DNA from: an uncultured Alphaproteobacteria bacterium
GTDB taxonomy: Bacteria > Pseudomonadota > Alphaproteobacteria > Micavibrionales > UBA1664
Direction: 5' to 3'
Length of the DNA: 64,000 nt
Assembly: GCA_943789475.1 (NCBI GenBank)
Contig: CALSUG010000006.1
Coordinates: 1 to 64,000, forward strand
A program made the position numbers and the translations under genes. Within the stretch, counting starts at the first letter, position 1; each line of letters begins with the position of its first letter. Below are positions 46,256 through 54,807 of this stretch, one piece after another. The notes below the pieces were generated by a model. The model saw nothing but the letters and a program-made list of their open reading frames with translations, was not told where the DNA came from and made no database searches.

Positions 46256-46312
46256 TAGATAATTTAAACATCCCTTATCAATATTGCAAAAATATGAAAA
46301 TACAATTATTTT

Positions 46313-46753
46313 TTAATTTTTCAGACGATTTGAACCCAATAAACCTATTTCTGCAGGGCTAAAATTTTCTATTTCATCTGTTGGACCACAACCACTCACG
46401 AAATATATACTATTTGTCCCCCCTCTTCCAAAGACTATATAATTTTTACCCGCGTAAATTCCCACGGCATGGTAATAATTTTGTGAAATGATAACATCAT
46501 CACCAACCTCAACATTATCCCCCTTCCACAATTTTAAAACCACCATAGGTTCAGAAATATTTTCTTCTTCTTTCTTTCTTGGAACATCTTGGTATACATT
46601 AGGATTTTCTGACAATCTTCCTTCGAAAATAATATCGCTATTCTCAATAATCTCACTATCCACTCTTTGTTTAATACACTGCCCTGCATATGCTACGTTT
46701 ATGATTGACACTCCAAATAGAGTTATTAAAGTCATTAAAAAATATCGCATCAT
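46313..46753 (-). CDS. Secreted hypothetical protein, NTR/TIMP-like pattern, 146 aa
   Basis: Signal peptide ending in NVAYA-G. The mature part has CIKQRVDSEIIENSDIIFEGRLSE, then MVVLKLWKGDNVEVGDDVIIS and YIVFGRGG...SGCGP. The spacing of a leading Cys, a SDxIFxG strand, a LWKG turn and a late Cys resembles netrin/TIMP-like secreted proteins of bacteria. That comparison is from pattern only. It lies between decayed genes and uvrB but is itself intact. Confidence 0.6.
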   Translation of the reverse strand: MMRYFLMTLITLFGVSIINVAYAGQCIKQRVDSEIIENSDIIFEGRLSENPNVYQDVPRKKEEENISEPMVVLKLWKGDNVEVGDDVIISQNYYHAVGIYAGKNYIVFGRGGTNSIYFVSGCGPTDEIENFSPAEIGLLGSNRLKN

Positions 46754-46791
46754 TATCTCCCTCTTGTTTTCATCCCTATTCAGTAAAGCAT

Positions 46792-48831
46792 TTACAACCC
46801 CAACTGCATAGCCTCGAGCTTTTTAATTTGATCACGTATTTGCGCCGCGGTTTCAAATTCTAGATCGCTGGCAGCGTCCTGCATATCCTTCGTCAAACGC
46901 TTTATCGTTTTTGCGATATCTTCGGGTTTGATGGTTTCCGCATCTTTACCCTTTATCTTAATTTTCACATCGGTTAGGACATCGCCCTTACCCATGATGT
47001 CGGCAATTGCCTTTTTCACCGTTTGCGGTGTAATGCCATGCTCGGCATTATGGGTCTGTTGTTTTTCACGACGGCGGGCGGTTTCATCCATCGCATCTTT
47101 CATTGATCCCGTTATTTTATCCGCATATAAAATCACACGTCCATCGGCATTCCGCGCGGCGCGTCCAATGGTTTGGATGAGTGACCTGCGCGAGCGCAAG
47201 AACCCCTCTTTATCCGCATCCAAAATTGCAACAAGACCACATTCAGGAATGTCTAACCCTTCACGTAACAAGTTAATTCCAATCAACACATCATATTCAC
47301 CAAGGCGTAAATCGCGGATAATTTCGATCCGTTCCAACGTATCAATATCGGAATGGAGGTATCGCACTTTAAACCCTGCCTCAACCATATACTCGGTCAA
47401 ACTTTCCGACATTTTTTTTGTCAGTGTGGTAATCAGAACACGGTATCCACCATCAATCACCTTGCGGCACTCATCCATTACATCATCAACCTGATGCGTT
47501 GTTGGTCGCACCTCAACTGGTGGATCAATCAATCCTGTTGGCCGCACGATTTGTTCAATAAATGCACCACCCGTTTGTTCCAATTCCCAATCCCCCGGCG
47601 TGGCGGATACATAGACCGTTTGCGGACGCAACGCGTTCCATTCATCAAATTTTAATGGGCGGTTATCTTTTGCCGCGGGCAATCTAAACCCATAATCAAC
47701 TAGATTTGTTTTACGCGCACGGTCACCATTATACATTCCACCAATTTGCGATACCATCACATGGCTCTCGTCCAAAAACATCAATGCGTTATCGGGTAAA
47801 TATTCAATCAATGTCGGGGGCGCTTCACCTTCCGCCCTACCCGTCAGGTATCTTGAATAATTCTCAATTCCTTGACACACACCGGTGGCACCCAACATTT
47901 CCAGATCGAATTTAGTCCGTTGGTTAAGGCGTTGCGATTCCAGCAACTGTCCCTCATTATCAAACCAGGCCAAGCGATCTTTCAAATCAATCTTAATCTG
48001 TTCCATCGCCTGTGCAATCGTGGGGCCAGGTGTAATATAATGCGAATTCGCATACACGCGCACGCCATCCATTTTATGGAATTTTTCACCCGTGAGCGGA
48101 TCAAATTCTGTCACCGTCTCCATCTCATCACCAAACAAACTAAATCGCCATGCGCGGTCTTCCATATGGGATGGGAACAACTCGACCGTGTCCCCTCGTA
48201 CACGAAAGCTTCCGCGTTCAAATGCCAAATCATTGCGTTTATATTGCAAGGCCACCAATTTAGCCAACAAATCTTGGCGATCAATTTGCATGCCCTTATA
48301 AACGTCAAAGGTCATGGCCGCGTAATCTTCTTTCGATCCGATACCATATATACATGATACAGACGCCACGATGATAACGTCTTTGCGTTCAAATAATGAA
48401 CGCGTGGCCGCGTGACGCATACGATCGATTTCTTCGTTAATATCGGATTCTTTTTCAATGAACGTGTCTGTTCGCGCGACATAAGCCTCAGGTTGATAAT
48501 AATCATAATAAGACACGAAATATTCGACAGCATTATCGGGAAAGAACGCCTTAAATTCTTGATAAAGTTGCGCCGCTAACGTCTTATTTGGTGCCATGAT
48601 AAGCGCGGGACGTTGTGTTTCCTCAATCACATGCGCCATGGTAAAGGTCTTACCCGATCCTGTTACCCCCAGCAAAACTTGATCGGTTTCACCATTGCCT
48701 AATCCTTCAACCAATTGACGAATTGCCTCGGGCTGATCCCCCGCGGGTTTAAATTCAGATGCAATACGAAACGGTGGGGATTCTTCCATCGGTTCGCTTG
48801 CTGCTTGATTGAGTTCAACTGCCATAACCAT
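46792..48831 (-). CDS. uvrB: Excinuclease ABC subunit B
   Basis: 679 residues. Walker [13 protein letters not shown], the beta-hairpin region [39 protein letters not shown], the helicase motif VI segment QTIGRAARN and a C-terminal UVR domain ([18 protein letters not shown]) that contacts UvrC. UvrB verifies damage in nucleotide excision repair. The reading frame is intact although genes on both sides carry lesions. Confidence 0.97.
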   Translation of the reverse strand: MVMAVELNQAASEPMEESPPFRIASEFKPAGDQPEAIRQLVEGLGNGETDQVLLGVTGSGKTFTMAHVIEETQRPALIMAPNKTLAAQLYQEFKAFFPDNAVEYFVSYYDYYQPEAYVARTDTFIEKESDINEEIDRMRHAATRSLFERKDVIIVASVSCIYGIGSKEDYAAMTFDVYKGMQIDRQDLLAKLVALQYKRNDLAFERGSFRVRGDTVELFPSHMEDRAWRFSLFGDEMETVTEFDPLTGEKFHKMDGVRVYANSHYITPGPTIAQAMEQIKIDLKDRLAWFDNEGQLLESQRLNQRTKFDLEMLGATGVCQGIENYSRYLTGRAEGEAPPTLIEYLPDNALMFLDESHVMVSQIGGMYNGDRARKTNLVDYGFRLPAAKDNRPLKFDEWNALRPQTVYVSATPGDWELEQTGGAFIEQIVRPTGLIDPPVEVRPTTHQVDDVMDECRKVIDGGYRVLITTLTKKMSESLTEYMVEAGFKVRYLHSDIDTLERIEIIRDLRLGEYDVLIGINLLREGLDIPECGLVAILDADKEGFLRSRRSLIQTIGRAARNADGRVILYADKITGSMKDAMDETARRREKQQTHNAEHGITPQTVKKAIADIMGKGDVLTDVKIKIKGKDAETIKPEDIAKTIKRLTKDMQDAASDLEFETAAQIRDQIKKLEAMQLGL

Positions 48832-48924
48832 GCGTCAAAACATAAACAAAACAGGAACATTTGAAAAGAAGAAATTCTCACTCCAATATTGATAACACTC
48901 ATTTAATCATGTAACTCATTACCC

Positions 48925-49575
48925 ATGAAAGAATTTTTACAAACACGCAGATCAACCAAAGTGAAAATGATGAGCGAACCTGGCCCATCACAAGATGAAC
49001 TGAACGAGATTTTAAAAATCGCTGCACGTGTTCCTGATCATGGAAAATTATCCCCCTTTTATTTTATTGTTTTTCAAGGTGATGTTCGCAAATAATTTAG
49101 TCAACATTTACGCAATGTATGGGCGGATGAGCATCCTGATGCCACCGAAGATTTCTTAAAAAATGAAGAAAATAGATTTATGCAGGCACCATTGGTTGTC
49201 GCAGTCATATCACGTATTCGCGATGCAAAAATTCCTGCATGGGAACAAATATTAACCGCTGGCGTATGTTGCCACAATTTATGCCTCGCGGCCAATGCAC
49301 ATGGGTATGGCACGAATTGGTTAACACAGTGGTATTACAACCATCCTGAGGTTCGCAAAATTCTTAATCTTGAAAATGGACGCGACAACGTCGCGGGCTT
49401 TATCTATATCGGCACAGAAACCGAAAAACAAGATGATCGCAATAGACCAGATATTTCCTTCATCACAAATCATTGGACTTCCCATAACTCAAGTGATAAA
49501 AAAGGTGATTGCTATAATAAAGATGGATTAGGGAGTCCGCACCATGGGTTTACAATTACACAATTCTCGACCTAA
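48925..49575 (+). pseudogene. Nitroreductase-family protein with in-frame stop
   Basis: From the ATG at 48925 the frame reads MKEFLQTRRSTKVKMM, then AARVPDHGKLSPFYFIVF, hits TAA at 49093-49095, and continues in the same frame as FSQHLRNVWADEHP through APLVVAVISRI, NLCLAANAHGYGTNWLTQWYYN and a late RPD motif. This is the YdjA-like FMN nitroreductase layout. A single substitution (for example GAA or CAA to TAA) would explain it. The C-terminal part alone could start at 49180 but would lack the FMN-binding N-terminus. Confidence 0.75.
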
Positions 49576-49840
49576 ATCAGATACATTAACTTATTTAACT
49601 TTGTCTCCATTGGCGGAGATTAAAACATGCATCGCCTCAATCGGAAGTGGCAGTATAATGGCCGATGTTGCAGTAACCGCATTTAAATTTGTTGCCATGC
49701 CTGCCCTTTTAACCGTAGGAATTGCTAGCATTGCATTTTTAGCCACTGTCGATTACGTCAGTGATAAAATGACAGAACGTGCACTCGATAAAGGTGATGT
49801 AAAAATTAAAACAGTCAAACGCCCACAGATTGATATTTAA
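49544..49840 (+). CDS. Small membrane protein, 98 aa
   Basis: The ATG at 49544 follows TTAGGGAG and overlaps the end of the nitroreductase frame by 32 nt. One or two hydrophobic helices (AVTAFKFVAMPALLTVGIASIAFLA) lie in the centre, with a basic C-terminus. No family recognised. It converges on nth with a 4-nt stop overlap. Confidence 0.5.
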   Translation: MGLQLHNSRPKSDTLTYLTLSPLAEIKTCIASIGSGSIMADVAVTAFKFVAMPALLTVGIASIAFLATVDYVSDKMTERALDKGDVKIKTVKRPQIDI

Positions 49841-50472
49841 AGCACCTTATCCTTAAATCCGCAAAGGTCAGAAATGATACAGTTTCCGCAATCTGGTTTA
49901 CGTGCCTTGCACATATAACGCCCATGAAGAATAAGCCAGTGATGCGCGTAATATAAAAAACTCCTTTGGAATTTTTTTCTCTAACTTATGCTCAACTTCA
50001 TCAGGGGTCTTCCCCTTGGCCATGCCTGTCCGATTCCCCACACGGAACAGATGTGTATCAACGGCAATTGTTGGATAACCAAACGCAACATTCAAAACAA
50101 CATTCGCGGTTTTACGCCCTACCCCTGGCAAAGCCATTAATTCTTCGCGTGTTTGAGGAACGTTCGACCCGTGATTATCAATCAATAACTTTGAAAGCTT
50201 AAACACATTGGCGGCCTTAGCCTTATAAAGCCCTATCGTTTTAATATACTCACGAATGACATCTTCGCCCAATTCAACCATTTTTTCTGGTGTATCCGCG
50301 ATCGGAAATAAATGCTGGGTCGCCTTATTCACACCAATATCCGTGGCCTGTGCCGACAACACAACCGCCACTAACAATGTAAAAATCATTCGTGTATTCA
50401 AGGTCGCTTTTCGGTTGGGGATTATCCGCACGAAGGCGTGTAAACAATTCAGTTATTTTTTTCTTTATTCAT
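49837..50472 (-). pseudogene. nth: Endonuclease III with three frameshifts
   Basis: The open central frame has VVLSAQATD, LPGVGRKTANVVLNVAFG (helix-hairpin-helix with the catalytic Lys region) and IAVDTHLFRVGNRT (catalytic Asp). The true N-terminus, MNKEKITELFTRLRADNPQP, and the Fe-S C-terminus, HHWLILHGRYMCKARK then CGNCIISDLC, lie in other frames. Removing one base from each A/T run (50456-50462, 50381-50385 and 49955-49960) gives one frame of about 210 residues, the normal Nth length. As read, the protein lacks the cluster and would be inactive. Confidence 0.85.
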
Positions 50473-50501
50473 GATGGCCATTTCATATTATAGACATTAA
50501 T

Positions 50502-50526
50502 AGCACTCATATACCATACGAGTGCT
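50502..50526 (-). terminator. Weak hairpin downstream of the 127-aa secreted protein gene
   Basis: 7-bp inverted repeat AGCACTC (50502-50508) / GAGTGCT (50520-50526) with an 11-nt loop, about 20 nt past the stop of the minus-strand gene at 50544. No clear U run follows on that strand, so terminator function is uncertain. Confidence 0.35.
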
Positions 50527-50543
50527 CATCATAATATGAGAAG

Positions 50544-50927
50544 TTACGGCTTTACCTGTGGCTGATTTTTGAGTGTATCAGACGCAACAATATAAACATT
50601 TTCACCATCTGTAAAAAAATTATCCGTTTCAACACCTTTTAATGCAGGAACCGTAGTGTCATTTTCATAGGCGCCCCATGCTTGCATGATTTTAATTTTT
50701 TCACCCATTGATGCTTGTGTTAATTCACATGTGTCCTCGATTAAATTATCATCCGCAACCTTGTATACCGTCACCTGAACACCGTAATGAGAAAAATGCG
50801 TATAACCACTTTCTAATAAATTAGAAAGTGACGCATCCCCGCAACCCAAATCACTTGCCAACACAGAACTAGATAACGATAGAGCGCAAAATACACCCAC
50901 AACAGCAGTCTCAAAATATTTTTTCAT
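50544..50927 (-). CDS. Secreted hypothetical protein, 127 aa
   Basis: The ATG at 50927 begins a good signal peptide (MKKYFETAVVGVFCALSLSSSVLA-S). The mature 105 residues hold three cysteines (LGCGDAS and DTCEL) and a repeated beta pattern (QVTVYKVADDN, NVYIVASD). No family recognised. Probably periplasmic. Confidence 0.65.
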   Translation of the reverse strand: MKKYFETAVVGVFCALSLSSSVLASDLGCGDASLSNLLESGYTHFSHYGVQVTVYKVADDNLIEDTCELTQASMGEKIKIMQAWGAYENDTTVPALKGVETDNFFTDGENVYIVASDTLKNQPQVKP

Positions 50928-51071
50928 GAGATTACTATATAATAAAAAGAGCAATTCTATGTAAAATTATTTTAGTATAATCATGCGTCCGTAATCATCA
51001 TAGGCCTATTAACATCTTAATGCTAATCTTACTCGTTGTTTGTAATCAAACTTAGCAAAGGGAATAACATT

Positions 51072-51383
51072 ATGACAGGCAAAACATCAAGGTTTTTACT
51101 TACAACATTTACACTTGGTGTATTAGTTATTGCACCCGCAATGACTACACATGCCGAAAATGCATATGATTGCGATGCACACGCGGCACATATTGACCAT
51201 GAAATTGGTGTAGAAAAAGCACTAGATGCTTACCATGTCCTTCACGGTGATAAAACCGATGTTCATCATATTATTGATGAACTAAAAAAAACTCATGCAG
51301 ATGTCGAACATGAGTTGGAAGAGTACGTGGCAAAAGGGTGTTCTAATGAAGAATTAATCGCCCACGCAAATGACGCGTATTAG
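51072..51383 (+). CDS. Secreted His-rich hypothetical protein, 103 aa
   Basis: The ATG at 51072 follows AAGGGA; an upstream in-frame start at 51036 is less likely. A signal peptide ends in TTHA-E. The mature part is acidic and helical with many histidines (CDAHAAHIDHE, VLHGDKTDVHHIIDE, HADVEHE) and two cysteines. The histidine spacing could bind metal, but no known family is recognised. A terminator follows. Confidence 0.6.
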   Translation: MTGKTSRFLLTTFTLGVLVIAPAMTTHAENAYDCDAHAAHIDHEIGVEKALDAYHVLHGDKTDVHHIIDELKKTHADVEHELEEYVAKGCSNEELIAHANDAY

Positions 51384-51411
51384 TTATTAATATAATCAAC
51401 ACTAATTATCT

Positions 51412-51445
51412 CCCCATAGCGAAAAAAATCACTATGGGGTTTTTC
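51412..51445. terminator. Intrinsic terminator between the His-rich gene and lysS
   Basis: Perfect 8-bp stem CCCCATAG (51412-51419) / CTATGGGG (51432-51439) followed by TTTTT on the plus strand. It lies between two converging genes; the minus-strand side is less U-rich but may serve lysS weakly. Confidence 0.85.
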
Positions 51446-51446
51446 T

Positions 51447-53432
51447 TTATTTATAAAGGGAAAATTTACCAGTGATATCTTTTAAATCACTCGTTTTTCC
51501 AAATAGTGCCAAAGCAATATAATTCAAATCATCTGTTTGTTTTTCAGATGTTGCTTTTAATTGTTCTTCTGAACCGCCAATAGTCATCGTGTCCGTGAAA
51601 TCAACAAATGATATGCCTGCTTGTTTTGCCTTTTCACGTGCCGTCAAAATTTGATTTGAATTTTTAGCCTTCACCGCAATAACAGGATAGTGCGAAATTG
51701 ATGAATGAACTTCACCAGATCCATCCTTGTAATCAATAAAACAGAAATCTTCACCTTGCGCTTCTTTTCCGACGAGTCCAGCCATTGAATGTCCTAATGC
51801 ATTCATAACACGACCAATGCTTTCTTCTTTACCATTCACAACAACGATAAAGCGATATTCATTTTCATCCTTATTTTTATGTGGCTGATCTGCATCCACA
51901 TTCACTTCTTGTGAAACCACCTTCGGCGCAGGATTTGTTTTTAACGGTTTTAACGTTGGGAAACAAATAACATCACGGATATTTGTTGAATCGGTCAATA
52001 ACATCGTCAAACGATCAATCCCAATTCCGTACCCACCATTTGGCGGAAGGCCAACTTTCAACGCAGTCACGTAATCGTCATCAACCATTTGCGCCTCTTC
52101 ATCCCCCGCATCACGCGCAGCGGCTTGCAGATCAAATGAAGCCTGTTGAATGTCTGGATCATTTTGTTCCGTAAAGGCATTGGCAATTTCCCAACCGTTA
52201 CAGAACGATTCAAAACGTTCAGTTAAACGCGTATCTTCTTTATCCAATTTCGCCAATGGTGAAATATCGTATGGTAGGTGCGTGATATGTGTTGGTTGAA
52301 TCAATGTATGTTCAACATGCTCATCAAACATTTCGGCCACGATTTCACCCCACTTCATCGTGTCGGTGACTTCACATCCTTTTTCTAATGCTTTCGCACG
52401 TAAAGCGTCCGCATCAAAATCAAGAGGATTAATACCAGTGCGTTTTTCAATTGATCCGCACATTGTTTCACGTGGCCATGGCCCTGCAAAATCAAGTTCA
52501 TGTTCACCATAAGTTGTCACCGTCGCACCATCATTAAGATGTTTCACAAGATCAGATAATAGCGTTTCAACAAATTCCATCACATGGGTGTAATCCCACC
52601 ACAACACATTCCCTTCCATCATTGTGAATTCAGGATTATGTTTTGGTGACACACCTTCGTTGCGGAAATAACGACCAATTTCATAAACATGTTCGGTCAT
52701 TCCACCAACCAACAAACGTTTGAGGTACAACTCCGCCGCAACTTTCAAATAAAATTCACTATCTAGTGCATTATGTTGCGTAATAAATGGTTTTGCCGAT
52801 GCACCACCCATGATTGGTTGAAGGATTGGGTTTTCAACCTCAACCGCGCCAAGTTTACGCATATATTCACGCAAAAATGCGGTAATTTCAGAACGTTTTA
52901 ACAATGTCTTTGCACTGTCATCATTCATGATCAAATCAAGATAACGTTGACGATAACGCGTTTCGATGTCTGTCAAACCATGGTGTTTTTCTGGCAATGG
53001 TTCAAGAGATTTTGTAACTAATTCAACTTCGCTTGCACGCACGGATAATTCACCACGTGGTGTACGGCGCATTGTTCCTTTTGCCCCAACAATATCACCA
53101 AGATCAAGATATTGAAGGTTCGCCAGTTGATCTTCGTTCATTGTTTGTTTGTGACAAAAAACCTGAATACGTCCGGATGTATCCTTCACATCCAAAAACA
53201 TTCCATTGTTACGCATCGCCATCACGCGGCCGGCAATTGCAACTTCATCTGTTGTTTCTTCACCATCGGGAAGGTCGGCATATTTCGCTTGCAAAGCCCC
53301 AGCATCATGCGTTTTGGGATAATTATACGCATATGGATTTTTACCCGCGGCCTTGTATGCATCGCGTTTTGCGCGGCGCGCTTCGCGTGGGTCGGTTAAT
53401 CCTTCTGTCTTTACTTGTGCGTCTGCCATCAT
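51447..53432 (-). CDS. lysS: Lysyl-tRNA synthetase (class II) fused to a DUF2000-like domain
   Basis: 661 residues against about 500 for normal LysS. Residues 1-497 are complete class II LysRS: an anticodon-binding OB fold (VAIAGRVMAMRNNGMFLDVKD), motif 2 (RYFRNEG...HNPEFTMME, 254-273), motif 3 (GYGIGIDRLTML, 467-478) and the end DVICFPTLKPL. After a 28-residue linker, residues 526-661 add a domain (YRFIVVVNGK, GRVMNALGHSMAGLVG, SSISHYPVIAVKAKNSNQI, ISFVDFTDTMTIGG, LNYIALALFG) matching the DUF2000/peptidyl-tRNA hydrolase 2 fold pattern. The frame is continuous. The domain may act on tRNA or aminoacyl-tRNA; that is inference. Confidence 0.9.
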   Translation of the reverse strand: MMADAQVKTEGLTDPREARRAKRDAYKAAGKNPYAYNYPKTHDAGALQAKYADLPDGEETTDEVAIAGRVMAMRNNGMFLDVKDTSGRIQVFCHKQTMNEDQLANLQYLDLGDIVGAKGTMRRTPRGELSVRASEVELVTKSLEPLPEKHHGLTDIETRYRQRYLDLIMNDDSAKTLLKRSEITAFLREYMRKLGAVEVENPILQPIMGGASAKPFITQHNALDSEFYLKVAAELYLKRLLVGGMTEHVYEIGRYFRNEGVSPKHNPEFTMMEGNVLWWDYTHVMEFVETLLSDLVKHLNDGATVTTYGEHELDFAGPWPRETMCGSIEKRTGINPLDFDADALRAKALEKGCEVTDTMKWGEIVAEMFDEHVEHTLIQPTHITHLPYDISPLAKLDKEDTRLTERFESFCNGWEIANAFTEQNDPDIQQASFDLQAAARDAGDEEAQMVDDDYVTALKVGLPPNGGYGIGIDRLTMLLTDSTNIRDVICFPTLKPLKTNPAPKVVSQEVNVDADQPHKNKDENEYRFIVVVNGKEESIGRVMNALGHSMAGLVGKEAQGEDFCFIDYKDGSGEVHSSISHYPVIAVKAKNSNQILTAREKAKQAGISFVDFTDTMTIGGSEEQLKATSEKQTDDLNYIALALFGKTSDLKDITGKFSLYK

Positions 53433-53435
53433 ATC

Positions 53436-53466
53436 CTCTTACTTAAATTCTTTACGAGAGTAAGAG
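53436..53466 (-). promoter_or_regulatory. Hairpin covering the lysS ribosome-binding site
   Basis: On the minus strand CTCTTACT (53466-53459) pairs perfectly with AGTAAGAG (53443-53436) across a 15-nt loop. The right arm contains the GAG of the AAGAGGA Shine-Dalgarno just before the tandem ATGs at 53432 and 53429. It could limit translation when folded. It might also be a terminator for the upstream gene, but no U run follows. Confidence 0.4.
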
Positions 53467-53503
53467 TTATAACAGTTTAGCGCGACATTTCAATCAAGAA
53501 CTA

Positions 53504-54031
53504 TTAAGATCTATAAGGATTTTCCCATGAAGGGAGAGGACGACGCGCAACACTGGACGGTGTATTAACCCCTTGCGCATCCAGAACATCACGCAAACAT
53601 TGGTCATTCCATGTTGCCTGATCCACCTGCTCAAATTGTGCATTGATGCCATCATTCATTGATAGTGCGCGAAATTCGATATATTCAGGTTGCGATTGAT
53701 CACCGTTAAAATAAACATCCAAGGCGCAACTTTCACCATGGTAGTGCCATGCCGACACGGCCAACTCTTCACGTTTTAAAGATGGTGTACGAAGAAGGAT
53801 TTCAATATCCCTCCTATCCATTAATGACAATGATTGTGGTGCGCGAACGGCTTGTTTCACCAACGTCACGCGTTTCATATTATCGGCCAATGACAAATCA
53901 CCATCGGCATAAACCGCCAATGACAATATCAATTGGAAAAACGATAACCCACCCGCAATAATACATGCAAAGATAAGATTAAAAAAAGATGCAGGCATAA
54001 CCTGCATTTTATTGAGTGTATTATTTAACAT
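53504..54031 (-). CDS. Hypothetical single-pass membrane protein, 175 aa
   Basis: Starts 9 nt after the bactofilin stop (ATG at 54031). An N-terminal membrane helix (SFFNLIFACIIAGGLSFFQLILSLAVY) is followed by a soluble domain of about 120 residues, probably periplasmic, with two cysteines (GESCALDVYF, NDQCLRDVL) and an acidic, Trp-containing sequence. No family recognised. Its pairing with a bactofilin suggests a role at the cell envelope. Confidence 0.6.
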   Translation of the reverse strand: MLNNTLNKMQVMPASFFNLIFACIIAGGLSFFQLILSLAVYADGDLSLADNMKRVTLVKQAVRAPQSLSLMDRRDIEILLRTPSLKREELAVSAWHYHGESCALDVYFNGDQSQPEYIEFRALSMNDGINAQFEQVDQATWNDQCLRDVLDAQGVNTPSSVARRPLPSWENPYRS

Positions 54032-54040
54032 GAAGAACAA

Positions 54041-54652
54041 TTAAGCAGCGTTAGCTTTCTTATCCGTTTTCTTTGACGCGGCCTTCAATTTTGAAAAATC
54101 CGTCGCTGTTTCTGTTTTTGCGCTCGCTGATGCGAATGAAGAAATTTTACCTTCGATATTAGCACCTGCCTCAACTGTTAATTCACGGTAAGTAATTGTA
54201 CCAATCACTGTTCCTGTTGCCTCAACTGTTACACGACCATCAACCGTTAGATCACCTTCAAAACGACCAGCGATAACTGCTTCTTCAATATCAACAGAAC
54301 CATAAAAAATACCTGTTTCGGCAATATCCAACAATTTTGCACCATTTAACGTTGCCTCAACCGTACCTTCAACCAACAATTGATCACAATTTTCAATTTC
54401 ACCTGACATTGTAATGCCTTGACCAATTGTTAATTTACGGCCATCACTTTCCGTGCGTGTTTGTGCTGTACCATATGTCTGTCCACCCATCATTGCAGGG
54501 CGACCGAAAGGTGCATTTTGTTGTGCTTCTTGTGATTGGTTATCAGACATTGTATTTTCTTCCTTATTATCTGTCGTATCTTGATTATCGTTTTCCGATT
54601 GCAATGCATCCTTGGCGGGCGCAGATGCAGGAATATTCTGTTTATGAAACAT
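54041..54652 (-). CDS. Bactofilin family cytoskeletal protein
   Basis: 203 residues. A disordered, Gln/Asn-rich N-terminus (1-75) leads into the right-handed beta-helix core with short repeats of about 17 residues: GITMSGEIENCDQLLVEGTVEA, GIFYGSVDIEEAVIAGRFEGDL, VTVEATGTVIGTITYRELTVEAGANIEGKI (pieces). Bactofilins polymerise without nucleotide and position cell-wall enzymes. The Lys/Ala-rich tail (KAASKKTDKKANAA) is typical. It is co-directional with the membrane protein gene downstream. Confidence 0.9.
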   Translation of the reverse strand: MFHKQNIPASAPAKDALQSENDNQDTTDNKEENTMSDNQSQEAQQNAPFGRPAMMGGQTYGTAQTRTESDGRKLTIGQGITMSGEIENCDQLLVEGTVEATLNGAKLLDIAETGIFYGSVDIEEAVIAGRFEGDLTVDGRVTVEATGTVIGTITYRELTVEAGANIEGKISSFASASAKTETATDFSKLKAASKKTDKKANAA

Positions 54653-54807
54653 ATTTATTCACCTTCGTTTTACTTTTCAGTTTTCAAATTGATGCAGATT
54701 ATTAAAAATCTCATCCGAAAAACACACATTGTTTTTTCGTTACTTAAGGCGCACACTAACACGATAAAAAATTAAATTGCAAGGTTTTTAAATAAGGTTT
54801 TCCACCT

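Noticed and set aside
49180-49575. A short stand-alone gene for the nitroreductase C-terminus
   Set aside because: The same frame upstream encodes the matching N-terminus, parted only by one TAA, and there is no ribosome site before the ATG at 49180.
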